From: Bacteroidota bacterium
Lineage (GTDB): Bacteria > Bacteroidota > Bacteroidia > Bacteroidales > Rikenellaceae
Assembly: GCA_023413645.1 (NCBI GenBank)
Contig: JAEZPN010000018.1
Span: forward strand, 1-17,314
Reading direction: 5' to 3'
Length of the DNA: 17,314 nucleotides
How positions within the stretch are numbered: the first letter of the stretch is position 1; the number at the start of each line of letters is the position of its first letter. Of this stretch, positions 8,300 through 15,273 are shown in pieces. The notes under the pieces were generated by a model. The model worked only from the letters and a program-made list of their open reading frames with translations, made no database searches and was not told the DNA's origin. Position numbers and translations under genes: made by a program.

Positions 8300-9733
8300 C
8301 TACTTTTTCAAGCGTGAAACAACAAACGACTTTATATCGGTGAAGCCATCGAGCCTACAAAGGTAGGCAACAAGGGCATAGACCACAACATAAATCAGCG
8401 AGCATACCAGCCAATTGACACCCCAAAACTCATATATGGGATAGGTGATTGCTCCACACAAGAGCGCAATGGCAAAGGCTGGCACAACATCTGCCATCTG
8501 TTGCCAGAACTTATAACCAATATATCGTTGCGAGAGTAGTGCATTGGTAACGTAGATATTCAAGTTGCTAACAACCATTGCAATAAGCACGCCAAGCATA
8601 TTTATCGAGGCACCCACCAAAAGTAGCACTATGAGCAAGCCCCACTTGTAGCAACCCCAATAGAATAGCGCCTTGCTTCGACCAACAGCCGCAACAGCAT
8701 AGTAGTTGAAGTTGTATAGCGCCGAGAAGAAGCCGCCGATACACAAAATCTGGAAGTATGGCACGGCAGCAATCCACTGATTACCATATAGTAGCATCAA
8801 CAGTGGCTCTGCAATGATGATAAGCAACATCATCAGCGGAAAGATTACAGCAGCAATCATCTTAGTATTACGACGAAGCATATCACGCAACGCCTCCAAA
8901 TCGTTCTGCTGCTCGGAATAGAGAGGGAAAAGCACCTGACAAAATATCGCGGGCAGGGTCATACTCGCCACCTCATCCATCTTCTTAGCTTGGGCATATA
9001 ATCCCGTCTGCGTAGCCGAGAATCTACGACCAATTACCACGCCCTGAATGTGTGTGCAGACATCTTGCATTATGCTTGCAACGAGCATAAATCCGCCATA
9101 CGAAAATAGCGATTTTAGACTCTCCGCGGAGAATGTTAGAGATGGTCGCCACGACGAGAAACCCCAAAACAACGACGACGATATAAGTGCATTGGAGAGC
9201 TGCATACCAACGATGCTCCATGCACCAAATCCCCTATCTGCCAGATAGATAGCTACGGCAGCCGATATAGAACAAGAGAGTATATCGACGATGGCTATGC
9301 TCCTGAAATTTATCGCCTTACGCAGTATTGTGCGCTGGACGAGCGTGAAGGAATTAACGACAATAACAATACCCAAGATACGCAACATATCTCGCAATAT
9401 GGGCATACTGAAGAAGTGCGCGACACCGGGCGCAGAGACAAAGACAACAGAATATAGACCCAACGAAAAGAGTATATTCCAGTAGAATATTGTGGAGTAG
9501 TCGCGCTGTGAGGCATCTCTCTTTTGGATGAGTGCAGCACCAAAACCTCCATCTATAAGCGTCTGTGATACAGCGACAAAAATCAGTATCATGCCGATAT
9601 AACCGAAGTCGCTGGGCAAGAGTAGTCGTGCCAATATGAGGTTGATAACAAACTGCAGGAGTATGACTCCAAATTTATCAACAGCCGCCCATGCGACACC
9701 CTTTACTGCACTTGTACCACTCTCCGACGCCAT
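8300..9733 (-). CDS. Wzx-type polysaccharide flippase (MOP superfamily)
   Basis: This is a 477-residue, strongly hydrophobic protein with roughly 12-14 membrane segments. The N-terminus (VKGVAWAAVDKFGVILLQFV then LARLLLPSDFGYIGM) is the familiar start of the WzxC-like lipopolysaccharide biosynthesis family. IDGGFGAALIQKRDASQRDYSTIF follows as the usual first cytoplasmic loop. Such proteins flip undecaprenyl-linked glycans across the inner membrane. The stop is 5 bases before LicD and the ATG is 3 bases after the opine-like gene. No O-antigen polymerase or glycosyltransferase sits in this operon, so the glycan it moves must be built by genes elsewhere. Confidence 0.92.
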   Translation of the reverse strand: MASESGTSAVKGVAWAAVDKFGVILLQFVINLILARLLLPSDFGYIGMILIFVAVSQTLIDGGFGAALIQKRDASQRDYSTIFYWNILFSLGLYSVVFVSAPGVAHFFSMPILRDMLRILGIVIVVNSFTLVQRTILRKAINFRSIAIVDILSCSISAAVAIYLADRGFGAWSIVGMQLSNALISSSLFWGFSSWRPSLTFSAESLKSLFSYGGFMLVASIMQDVCTHIQGVVIGRRFSATQTGLYAQAKKMDEVASMTLPAIFCQVLFPLYSEQQNDLEALRDMLRRNTKMIAAVIFPLMMLLIIIAEPLLMLLYGNQWIAAVPYFQILCIGGFFSALYNFNYYAVAAVGRSKALFYWGCYKWGLLIVLLLVGASINMLGVLIAMVVSNLNIYVTNALLSQRYIGYKFWQQMADVVPAFAIALLCGAITYPIYEFWGVNWLVCSLIYVVVYALVAYLCRLDGFTDIKSFVVSRLKK

Positions 9734-9736
9734 TAC

Positions 9737-10744
9737 CTATTTTAGTTTGCCGATACCCCAATTATAGACCTTATCGATAGCTGGGACATCTACGTTGAGC
9801 TTGTGCGCCAACTCCCAAATATAACGTAGTCCGTAGGGGAAATCCTCCGTAAAATAGCGACTTGCAAAGTCTGGCACCCAACCTGCTTCGGTCTCTACCA
9901 TAGGCGAGGTAATGCCTTTGAAGCCCCGTATTGACGATAGCTTACGCGCTAACGATTCGGCGTCGTGACTCTCGTAGTAGTCCAAAATGCGAGGCAAATA
10001 ACCCTCATTCACAGGGAGATACTTCAATATACTGAAAAACTCCTCGTCCATATCGATAAGGAGCTGCGCTGCCTCCACGGTCCACTCCTCGTAGAAGAGT
10101 ATCATGCGCGGGAATACCCTTCCCTCGTTCTTATCACCAAACATCGTGTATAGGCGCGAGGTGTGCAACAGCGGGTTGCTATTTGTCAAACTCGCCTCGT
10201 AGTAGTTGCTAAGCAGCGTTACGGGGGCATCGAACAACGACTCTACAACTGCTCGAAAGCTCTCCTTGTCGTCGCAACGCTCCACAGCAATATTGTGGGC
10301 ACTCTTATAGCCGAGCAGGTGAGCACTATGGCCATACACATTTGTTCGTGCGATGAAGGGCACACGCTGGAATCCCCACAAGGGCACATCATCACCCAGA
10401 ATCTTCATCGCTTCGAAGAAGAAGCCCGTAGAGGAGAATACCGAGCCCACGTATGTATCTTTATTGACGTATGGTTGAATCTTTACGAGCTCATCCTTAA
10501 TAGCAAATCCGGGGAGACACAACAACACGATGTCGACACCCGAGAGCGCCACCTTGGGTTCGCTACTAACAATATTTAGCTTACCACAAAGTTCTCTACC
10601 ATCGGGCGTATCTACCACAATCTCGCTGTTCCACCTCTCTGGACGCTGCGTCAGCACATTGACCGCAACAGTCTTTGTAGCACTGAGATAACCCGCAATG
10701 ACATGACCCAAAGAGCCACCACCGCATATACACACGCTCCTCAT
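9737..10744 (-). CDS. NAD(P)-dependent octopine/nopaline (opine) dehydrogenase-like protein
   Basis: This is a 335-residue protein. The N-terminus has the Rossmann dinucleotide loop CGGGSLGH at residues 7-14, followed by LLCLPGFAI near 74-82. The C-terminal half contains SLTNSNPLLHTSRLY from residue 185. The histidine there (His194) fits the catalytic His of the octopine/nopaline dehydrogenase family, which reduces the imine formed between an amine and an alpha-keto acid. The start codon shares one base with the stop of the upstream fusion gene (TAATG), so translation is coupled. The context suggests it acts on the amino compound made by that fusion protein. The actual amine and keto acid cannot be read from sequence. 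A more distant imine- or keto-reductase role is possible. Confidence 0.8.
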   Translation of the reverse strand: MRSVCICGGGSLGHVIAGYLSATKTVAVNVLTQRPERWNSEIVVDTPDGRELCGKLNIVSSEPKVALSGVDIVLLCLPGFAIKDELVKIQPYVNKDTYVGSVFSSTGFFFEAMKILGDDVPLWGFQRVPFIARTNVYGHSAHLLGYKSAHNIAVERCDDKESFRAVVESLFDAPVTLLSNYYEASLTNSNPLLHTSRLYTMFGDKNEGRVFPRMILFYEEWTVEAAQLLIDMDEEFFSILKYLPVNEGYLPRILDYYESHDAESLARKLSSIRGFKGITSPMVETEAGWVPDFASRYFTEDFPYGLRYIWELAHKLNVDVPAIDKVYNWGIGKLK

Positions 10745-12561
10745 TACAGAAACATCTTTAGTGCCTCTACAAGGCGGTGATTATCCTCACGGTTGCGCAC
10801 GGCAAGGCGTATGAAGTTACGCCCCCTGAATGCCGCCTTCGTAGAGCAATCCTTGATAAGGATATCATGCTTAGCAAGCAGTGCCACAGCGAGTTGTGTA
10901 GCTGTTATATTGCCACCTACAATCTCGCATAGGAAGTAGTTAGCCTGCGAGGGGATAACCTTGAGAAAGGGTATCTCCTTGAGTTCATTATAGAATAGTG
11001 TGCGTTCCTCACGGAAGAGCCTGCAAGCACGGAGGTAGTCGCCGTGATACTTCTCGTAGATCTGCATATAGAACTCACCAAACGAGTTGATATTCCATAT
11101 AGCAACCTCCTTTTTCATGCCGGCAATAAGTTCCTTGTTACCACTTGCCAAGACACCAAGACGGAAGCCTGGCACGCCATACGACTTAGATATACTCTTC
11201 ACAACGCAGAGGTGTGGATTGGCCGCAAGTATCTCGTCGCGCAACAGCGAGTACTCGCCCTCGACATCGACGAAATCGACAAACGACTCATCAACGACAA
11301 TGTTTATCTCGCGCTCCTTTGCCCACTCAATCAAACCAAGCAAATCGTTGTACGCTATATAGTTACCCGATGGATTATCAGGATTTATGATAAGCAACGA
11401 CTCAATATCCTTATCAGCATAGAACCTCTTTATATCCTCGGCGCTATACTGCATGTTATCACTCTCGGGGAGGTATGCCACAACCTTCTCCTTTGCCACA
11501 CGGTTAGGGTATTCCTCGAATGTTGGGAACACGATACCCATCCTACCTGCGTGGTTCTCCATGTATAGCTTTATGAGCTCGGCAGCGCCATTGCCCACCA
11601 CGATATGCTCCTGTGCCACACCGAAATACTTCGCAGCCAAGAGACTGTTTACACGCATTCCCGAGGGGTACTCCCTAAGTAGCGTGTCGAAGCTAGCCTT
11701 AATCTCATCGACCATCTGCTGGGGTGGGAAGTATGGATTTACCAGGTAGCAGAAGTCGAGCATATGAGGATAGCGCCAATAGCCGCCAAAGCGCGAGGCG
11801 ATAGAGCGATAGCGCTCCTCGTCGCTGCATGCAAAGATGCTAGATGCTATGTCGAGGTCCTGGACATCGTCTATCTCGTACCACTTCTCGCCACATAGCG
11901 GGAGTGCCCTGAGTGGCGAGTCGTCTAATAGAGTAATGACCTTCAAAACCTGCTCGTAGTATTCGTTGCGGCCCAACGCATGGCAGTAGGCCTCCAGGAA
12001 TGGGACATAGTGTGTCTTGGCAAAGTCCTTGCTAAATTTGTAGATGTTCACCGTTTTGTAGTAGCTCTCGATGTCTGAGTAGCGGAACTTATCTTTCGAT
12101 ATGAAACTCTTTATGCGCTGCTCCTCGTCGAGTGTCACTACGGTACCATCCATCCAGCTCTCATACTTATCCACCAGTGCGATGTTGGGGTAAGTGTCCT
12201 CGACAATGCGACGTAGCACACAAGGCTCGAAGATGAGGTCCGACTCCAAGAGTAGCGTATCCTCCTCTACAAGATACTCCTTGGCGAGGAACAACGAATA
12301 GATATTGTTTGTCTTGTCGTATACGTTGTTCTCCACATATACGATATTGATATCTTTGTATCTGTCGCCCACCCATCTCTTCACGTTGTCGGCCTTGTAG
12401 CCCACGACTAATATCACTCGGTTTATGCCTATTTCGGCAAGTGCGTCGAGTGTTCTGTTAATTAGGCGAGTGCCATTTACTTCGAGCATACACTTAGTGT
12501 TGTCGTTTGTAAGCTCTCCGAGTCTGCGACCCATGCCCGCAGCCAAAATTATTGCTTGCAT
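10744..12561 (-). CDS. Fusion: LicC-like nucleotidyltransferase plus HisC/CobD-like PLP enzyme
   Basis: The ATG at 12561 (MQAIILAAGMGRRLGELTND) begins a 605-residue protein. Residues 1 to about 240 are a sugar/choline-phosphate nucleotidyltransferase: the LAAGMGRRLGELT loop with Lys23 and Met25-Leu26, VLVGY-like strand LVVGYKADNV at 51-60, an acidic LLLESDLIF at 103-111 and WYEIDDVQDL at 227-236. Residues from about 265 are a class I/II fold PLP enzyme: VVGNGAAELI at 321-330, NPDNPSGN at 393-400, VDESFVDF at 423-430, the PLP lysine Lys459 in SISKSYGVPGFRLG, and Arg585 in FIRLAVR, which fits the carboxylate-binding arginine. The C-terminal half resembles histidinol-phosphate aminotransferase and threonine-phosphate decarboxylase. 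The joined activities suggest making a phospho-amino-alcohol and activating it with CTP, but neither has been shown. It is the first gene of the operon. Confidence 0.88.
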   Translation of the reverse strand: MQAIILAAGMGRRLGELTNDNTKCMLEVNGTRLINRTLDALAEIGINRVILVVGYKADNVKRWVGDRYKDINIVYVENNVYDKTNNIYSLFLAKEYLVEEDTLLLESDLIFEPCVLRRIVEDTYPNIALVDKYESWMDGTVVTLDEEQRIKSFISKDKFRYSDIESYYKTVNIYKFSKDFAKTHYVPFLEAYCHALGRNEYYEQVLKVITLLDDSPLRALPLCGEKWYEIDDVQDLDIASSIFACSDEERYRSIASRFGGYWRYPHMLDFCYLVNPYFPPQQMVDEIKASFDTLLREYPSGMRVNSLLAAKYFGVAQEHIVVGNGAAELIKLYMENHAGRMGIVFPTFEEYPNRVAKEKVVAYLPESDNMQYSAEDIKRFYADKDIESLLIINPDNPSGNYIAYNDLLGLIEWAKEREINIVVDESFVDFVDVEGEYSLLRDEILAANPHLCVVKSISKSYGVPGFRLGVLASGNKELIAGMKKEVAIWNINSFGEFYMQIYEKYHGDYLRACRLFREERTLFYNELKEIPFLKVIPSQANYFLCEIVGGNITATQLAVALLAKHDILIKDCSTKAAFRGRNFIRLAVRNREDNHRLVEALKMFL

Positions 12562-12601
12562 ATAGTTTGTGGATAGGTTGTTACACATTTCATAGACATA
12601 G

Positions 12602-12630
12602 GCATAATTCGTACCATAGTGCGATTATGC
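12602..12630 (-). repeat. Leader hairpin of the glycan operon (GCATAATTC/GATTATGC family)
   Basis: Arms GCATAATTCG (12602-12611) and CGATTATGC (12622-12630) pair with one bulged base around a 10-base loop, between the operon promoter and the first ATG. The same arm sequences recur at 16797-16823 with a different loop. This points to an interspersed palindromic element that landed in, or was recruited to, this 5' leader. It has no terminator-like U tract. Confidence 0.6.
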
Positions 12631-12688
12631 TGCTCTATATACTATTTTTTCTGTTTATAGCAACGCCTTAGGCATAGCCATAAACGAT

Positions 12689-12720
12689 GTAAAGTTATAA
12701 AAAAATCTCAGAAAAAGCAA
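12689..12720 (-). promoter_or_regulatory. Promoter of the four-gene glycan operon
   Basis: On the minus strand TTG (12720-12718) is followed 20 bases later by TAACTTTAC (12697-12689). This matches the Bacteroidota promoter pattern (TTG at -33, TAnnTTTG at -7, 19-21 base spacer). It implies a transcript start near 12681 and a leader of about 120 bases before the ATG at 12561, long for this phylum and carrying the 12602-12630 hairpin. Confidence 0.7.
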
Positions 12721-12769
12721 TTTTTCGCATGGAGATAACATATAAATATGCCGAGACACCACCGCCCTA

Positions 12770-12806
12770 TTTTCGCGTCATGGTTGTGCAGATGTGGTAG
12801 TGTCAC
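12770..12806. repeat. Degenerate GCAGATG repeat, copy A
   Basis: The core GTGCAGATG is at 12786-12794. Flanks shared with copy B include CGTCA about 11 bases before the core and GG plus a TG-CA step after it. It is one of at least three imperfect copies in this 370-base gap. No reading frame explains it convincingly. Confidence 0.45.
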
Positions 12807-12833
12807 GAGATTACATACATTAGCGCGATGGTA

Positions 12834-12870
12834 ATTTCCGTCAGAGTGGTGCAGATGCGGCGATGACATG
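12834..12870. repeat. Degenerate GCAGATG repeat, copy B
   Basis: The core GTGCAGATG is at 12849-12857, 63 bases from copy A, with the same CGTCA upstream (12839-12843) and a CGATGACATG tail. It abuts the hairpin that starts at 12871. Confidence 0.45.
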
Positions 12871-12919
12871 AAAAAGCCCTGGATGGGTAGTACTTGATGT
12901 ACATCCCATTCAGGGCTTT
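12871..12919 (-). terminator. Hairpin 2 of a look-alike pair, terminator-like on the minus strand
   Basis: AAAGCCCTG (12873-12881) pairs perfectly with CAGGGCTTT (12911-12919). An inner ATGGG/CCCAT block and a GTAC/GTAC tip follow, closing a 5-base TTGAT loop with a few mismatches between blocks. On the minus strand the stem runs into TTTTT, so it can terminate transcription. Since dnaK already has a terminator at 13002-13044, this one may end a separate small transcript from the gap, or act as a back-up. Confidence 0.6.
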
Positions 12920-12924
12920 GATTG

Positions 12925-12950
12925 AAGCGCTGCAGATGCGCTGCTATCAC
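12925..12950. repeat. Degenerate GCAGATG repeat, copy C, with its own short stem
   Basis: CTGCAGATG at 12930-12938 sits inside AGCGC-7 nt-GCGCT, a short perfect stem that places AGATG in the loop. A related GGCAG-TAGATGT-CTGCC stem is at 13057-13073, beside the dnaK stop. The two share the loop core AGATG but little else. Confidence 0.4.
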
Positions 12951-13001
12951 CAGAAATTCAATTTTTCAGGAGAAGGCTGCATATACAACTCTCGGCAAAA
13001 A

Positions 13002-13044
13002 TCCCGACGATGGGCTGTACTAATCGTACTGCTCATTGTCGGGA
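13002..13044 (-). terminator. dnaK terminator, hairpin 1 of a look-alike pair (bidirectional)
   Basis: TCCCGAC (13002-13008) pairs with GTCGGGA (13038-13044). Further pairing with G-U wobbles leads to a GTAC/GTAC tip around a 5-base TAATC loop. On the minus strand the stem is followed by TTTTT, and on the plus strand by CTTTTT, so it could stop transcription both ways. It lies about 45 bases after the dnaK stop. It shares GATGGG-2 nt-GTACT and the GTAC tip with the hairpin at 12871-12919. Confidence 0.75.
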
Positions 13045-13089
13045 CTTTTTGTTAGAGGCAGTAGATGTCTGCCTTATCGTGGAAAATTG

Positions 13090-14988
13090 TTATTTTACCT
13101 CCTCAAACTCCACATCCTCAGGCTGCGACTGCTGCTGACCAGCACCCTGACCTGCGTTAGGGTTACCCTGCGCCTGCTGCTGTGCCTGCTGCTGAGCGTA
13201 GATATCCTGTGATGCAGCCTGCCATGCAGCGTTGAGAGCCTCGATAGCTGTGTCGATAGCTGCGATGTCCTGAGCCTTGTGAGCCTCCTTAAGCTTGCCG
13301 AGAGCATCCTCGATTGCAGCCTTCTTGTCTGCAGGGAGCTTGTCGCCATACTCCTTGAGCTGCTTCTCTGTAGCGAAGATGTTAGAGTCTGCAGCGTTGA
13401 TCTTCTCGATGCGCTCCTTCTCCTTCTTATCCTTCTCCTCGTTAGCCTTAGCCTCGTCACGCATGCGCTGGATCTCAGCGTCTGTAAGGCCGCTTGAAGC
13501 CTCGATGCGAATCTTCTGCTCCTTACCTGTGCCGAGGTCCTTAGCAGACACGTTGAGGATACCGTTAGCGTCGATATCGAAAGATACCTCGATCTGTGGT
13601 ATGCCACGTGGTGCTGCAGGGATGCCGTCAAGATGGAAGCGACCAATAGACTTGTTATCTGCAGCCATAGCACGCTCACCCTGGCATACGTTGATGTCTA
13701 CAGATGGCTGGTTGTCCGCAGCTGTAGAGAAGACCTGGCTCTTGCGAGTAGGAATTGTAGTGTTAGCCTCGATGAGCTTTGTCATCACGCCACCCAAAGT
13801 CTCGATACCGAGTGAGAGGGGAGTAACATCGAGGAGGAGGACATCCTTAACCTCACCTGTGAGCACACCACCCTGGATTGCAGCACCTACAGCAACCACC
13901 TCATCGGGGTTTACTGAGCGGTTAGGAGTCTTACCGAAGAACTCCTCCACTACGCGCTGAATTGCAGGGATACGTGTAGAACCACCCACGAGGATAACCT
14001 CATTGATCTGGCTTGCCTGGAGACCTGCGTCACGAAGAGCGATGCGGCAAGGCTCGATAGTCTTCTGTACGAGGTGGTCGCAGAGCTGCTCGAACTTAGC
14101 ACGTGTGAGTGTCATCACGAGGTGCTGAGGAATGCCGTTTACAGGCATGATGTATGGGAGGTTGATATCTGTTGTTGTAGCCGACGAAAGCTCAATCTTA
14201 GCCTTCTCTGCCGCCTCCTTCAAACGCTGGAGTGCCATAGGATCCTGACGGAGGTCGATGTGGTGCTCAGCCTTGAATGCCTCAGCCATGTAGTCGATGA
14301 GCACGTGGTCGAAGTCGTCACCACCGAGGTGTGTATCACCATTTGTTGACTTTACCTCGAATACGCCATCGCCAAGCTCAAGGATAGAGATATCAAATGT
14401 ACCACCACCGAGGTCGTATACCGCGATCTTCATGTCGTCCTGCTTCTTGTCGAGACCGTATGCCAACGCTGCCGCAGTAGGCTCATTGATGATACGACGC
14501 ACCTTCAAACCTGCAATCTCACCAGCCTCCTTTGTTGCCTGACGCTGTGAATCAGAGAAGTATGCGGGCACTGTGATAACTGCCTCTGTCACCTCCTGGC
14601 CGAGGTAGTCCTCAGCTGTCTTCTTCATCTTCTGGAGTGTGATAGCTGAGATCTCCTGTGGAGTGTACTGACGGCCGTCAATCTCTACGCGAGGAGTGTT
14701 GTTGTCACCCTTAACGATTGTGTAGGGAGCACGTGCGATGTCAGCTGTTACGTTGTCGTAACGCTCACCCATGAAGCGCTTGATTGAGAACACTGTTCGC
14801 TTGGGGTTTGTGATCGCCTGACGCTTTGCGGGATCACCCACCTTGCGCTCGCCCTCGTTTGTGAAGGCTACTACTGAAGGTGTTGTGCGGTGACCCTCAG
14901 CATTTGGGATTACCACGGGCTCGTTACCCTCCATTACAGATACACATGAGTTTGTTGTACCTAAGTCAATACCAATAATCTTGCTCAT
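13090..14988 (-). CDS. dnaK: Chaperone DnaK (Hsp70)
   Basis: This is a 632-residue full-length Hsp70. The N-terminal ATPase domain starts IIGIDLGTTNSCVSV, with the phosphate loop DLGGGTFD at 192-199 and IINEPTAAALAYG at 166-178. The linker leads to DVTPLSLGIETLGG at the start of the substrate-binding domain. A helical lid follows, then a Gln/Gly-rich tail ending VEFEEVK, the usual acidic EEVD-like bacterial end. It binds exposed hydrophobic segments of unfolded proteins in an ATP cycle run by DnaJ and GrpE in the cytosol. No dnaJ or grpE is adjacent; stand-alone dnaK is common in Bacteroidota. Codon choice is visibly more uniform than in the neighbours, as expected for a very highly expressed gene. 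Confidence 0.99.
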   Translation of the reverse strand: MSKIIGIDLGTTNSCVSVMEGNEPVVIPNAEGHRTTPSVVAFTNEGERKVGDPAKRQAITNPKRTVFSIKRFMGERYDNVTADIARAPYTIVKGDNNTPRVEIDGRQYTPQEISAITLQKMKKTAEDYLGQEVTEAVITVPAYFSDSQRQATKEAGEIAGLKVRRIINEPTAAALAYGLDKKQDDMKIAVYDLGGGTFDISILELGDGVFEVKSTNGDTHLGGDDFDHVLIDYMAEAFKAEHHIDLRQDPMALQRLKEAAEKAKIELSSATTTDINLPYIMPVNGIPQHLVMTLTRAKFEQLCDHLVQKTIEPCRIALRDAGLQASQINEVILVGGSTRIPAIQRVVEEFFGKTPNRSVNPDEVVAVGAAIQGGVLTGEVKDVLLLDVTPLSLGIETLGGVMTKLIEANTTIPTRKSQVFSTAADNQPSVDINVCQGERAMAADNKSIGRFHLDGIPAAPRGIPQIEVSFDIDANGILNVSAKDLGTGKEQKIRIEASSGLTDAEIQRMRDEAKANEEKDKKEKERIEKINAADSNIFATEKQLKEYGDKLPADKKAAIEDALGKLKEAHKAQDIAAIDTAIEALNAAWQAASQDIYAQQQAQQQAQGNPNAGQGAGQQQSQPEDVEFEEVK

Positions 14989-15034
14989 AGTTTTAATGTT
15001 TTTATTTGTTTGTTACTTATTTTACACTTTGGGG

Positions 15035-15058
15035 GTCGAGCCTTGCTGTGCGCTCGAC
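15035..15058 (-). promoter_or_regulatory. dnaK leader hairpin
   Basis: GTCGAGC (15035-15041) and GCTCGAC (15052-15058) form a perfect 7-bp stem with a 10-base loop, about 47 bases before the dnaK start codon. It is not CIRCE (TTAGCACTC-N9-GAGTGCTAA). It could protect the mRNA 5' end or act as a temperature-sensitive structure. A possible -7-like TATTATCAT lies just upstream (15059-15067), with a TTG 18 bases further, but that promoter call is weak. Confidence 0.45.
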
Positions 15059-15161
15059 GATATGATAATAGGCAAACGATGTACCAAACAAAAAAACTCG
15101 CAAAAAGTGGCACAAATATCTTTGGCACGCTGCCGCAACTGCCATTTCCGTATTATTGGCA

Positions 15162-15174
15162 TGACATTTTGTCA
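15162..15174. promoter_or_regulatory. Perfect palindrome upstream of dnaK, candidate stress operator
   Basis: TGACATTTTGTCA is a perfect 13-base palindrome about 175 bases before the dnaK ATG, between the lipoprotein terminator and the dnaK leader. TGGCA/TGCCA half-sites flank it (for example 15122-15143). The position suits a regulator or alternative sigma-factor site for heat-shock control. I cannot name the protein. Confidence 0.4.
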
Positions 15175-15212
15175 GTCATCCCGCCATATTGCCTACAACA
15201 ATGTCAGTGTGC

Positions 15213-15243
15213 TACACAAAACAGCCCGACCATACGGCCGGGC
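15213..15243 (-). terminator. Terminator of the lipoprotein gene
   Basis: GCCCGACC (15224-15231) and GGCCGGGC (15236-15243) form an 8-bp stem, with one G-U pair on the minus-strand RNA, around a 4-base ATAC loop. A TGTTTTGTGT run follows on the minus strand. It lies about 30 bases after the lipoprotein stop, so dnaK is transcribed from its own promoter. Confidence 0.7.
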
Positions 15244-15273
15244 AACTCTTTTCTCTGCTATGCAACTTGCTTC

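Noticed and set aside
12708..12950. Minus-strand frame of 80 codons with PHLH-type repeats
   Set aside because: It crosses the hairpin at 12871-12919, and its repeated residues follow from the GCAGATG DNA repeats. A real gene here would have to read through a terminator.
13095..13679. Minus-strand 194-codon frame inside dnaK
   Set aside because: It is an out-of-frame shadow of dnaK, rich in Ser, Arg and Leu, as expected from a shifted frame of a strongly biased gene.
15162..15174. CIRCE or sigma-54 site upstream of dnaK
   Set aside because: The palindrome does not match TTAGCACTC-N9-GAGTGCTAA, and the TGGCA sites lack a correctly spaced TTGC element.
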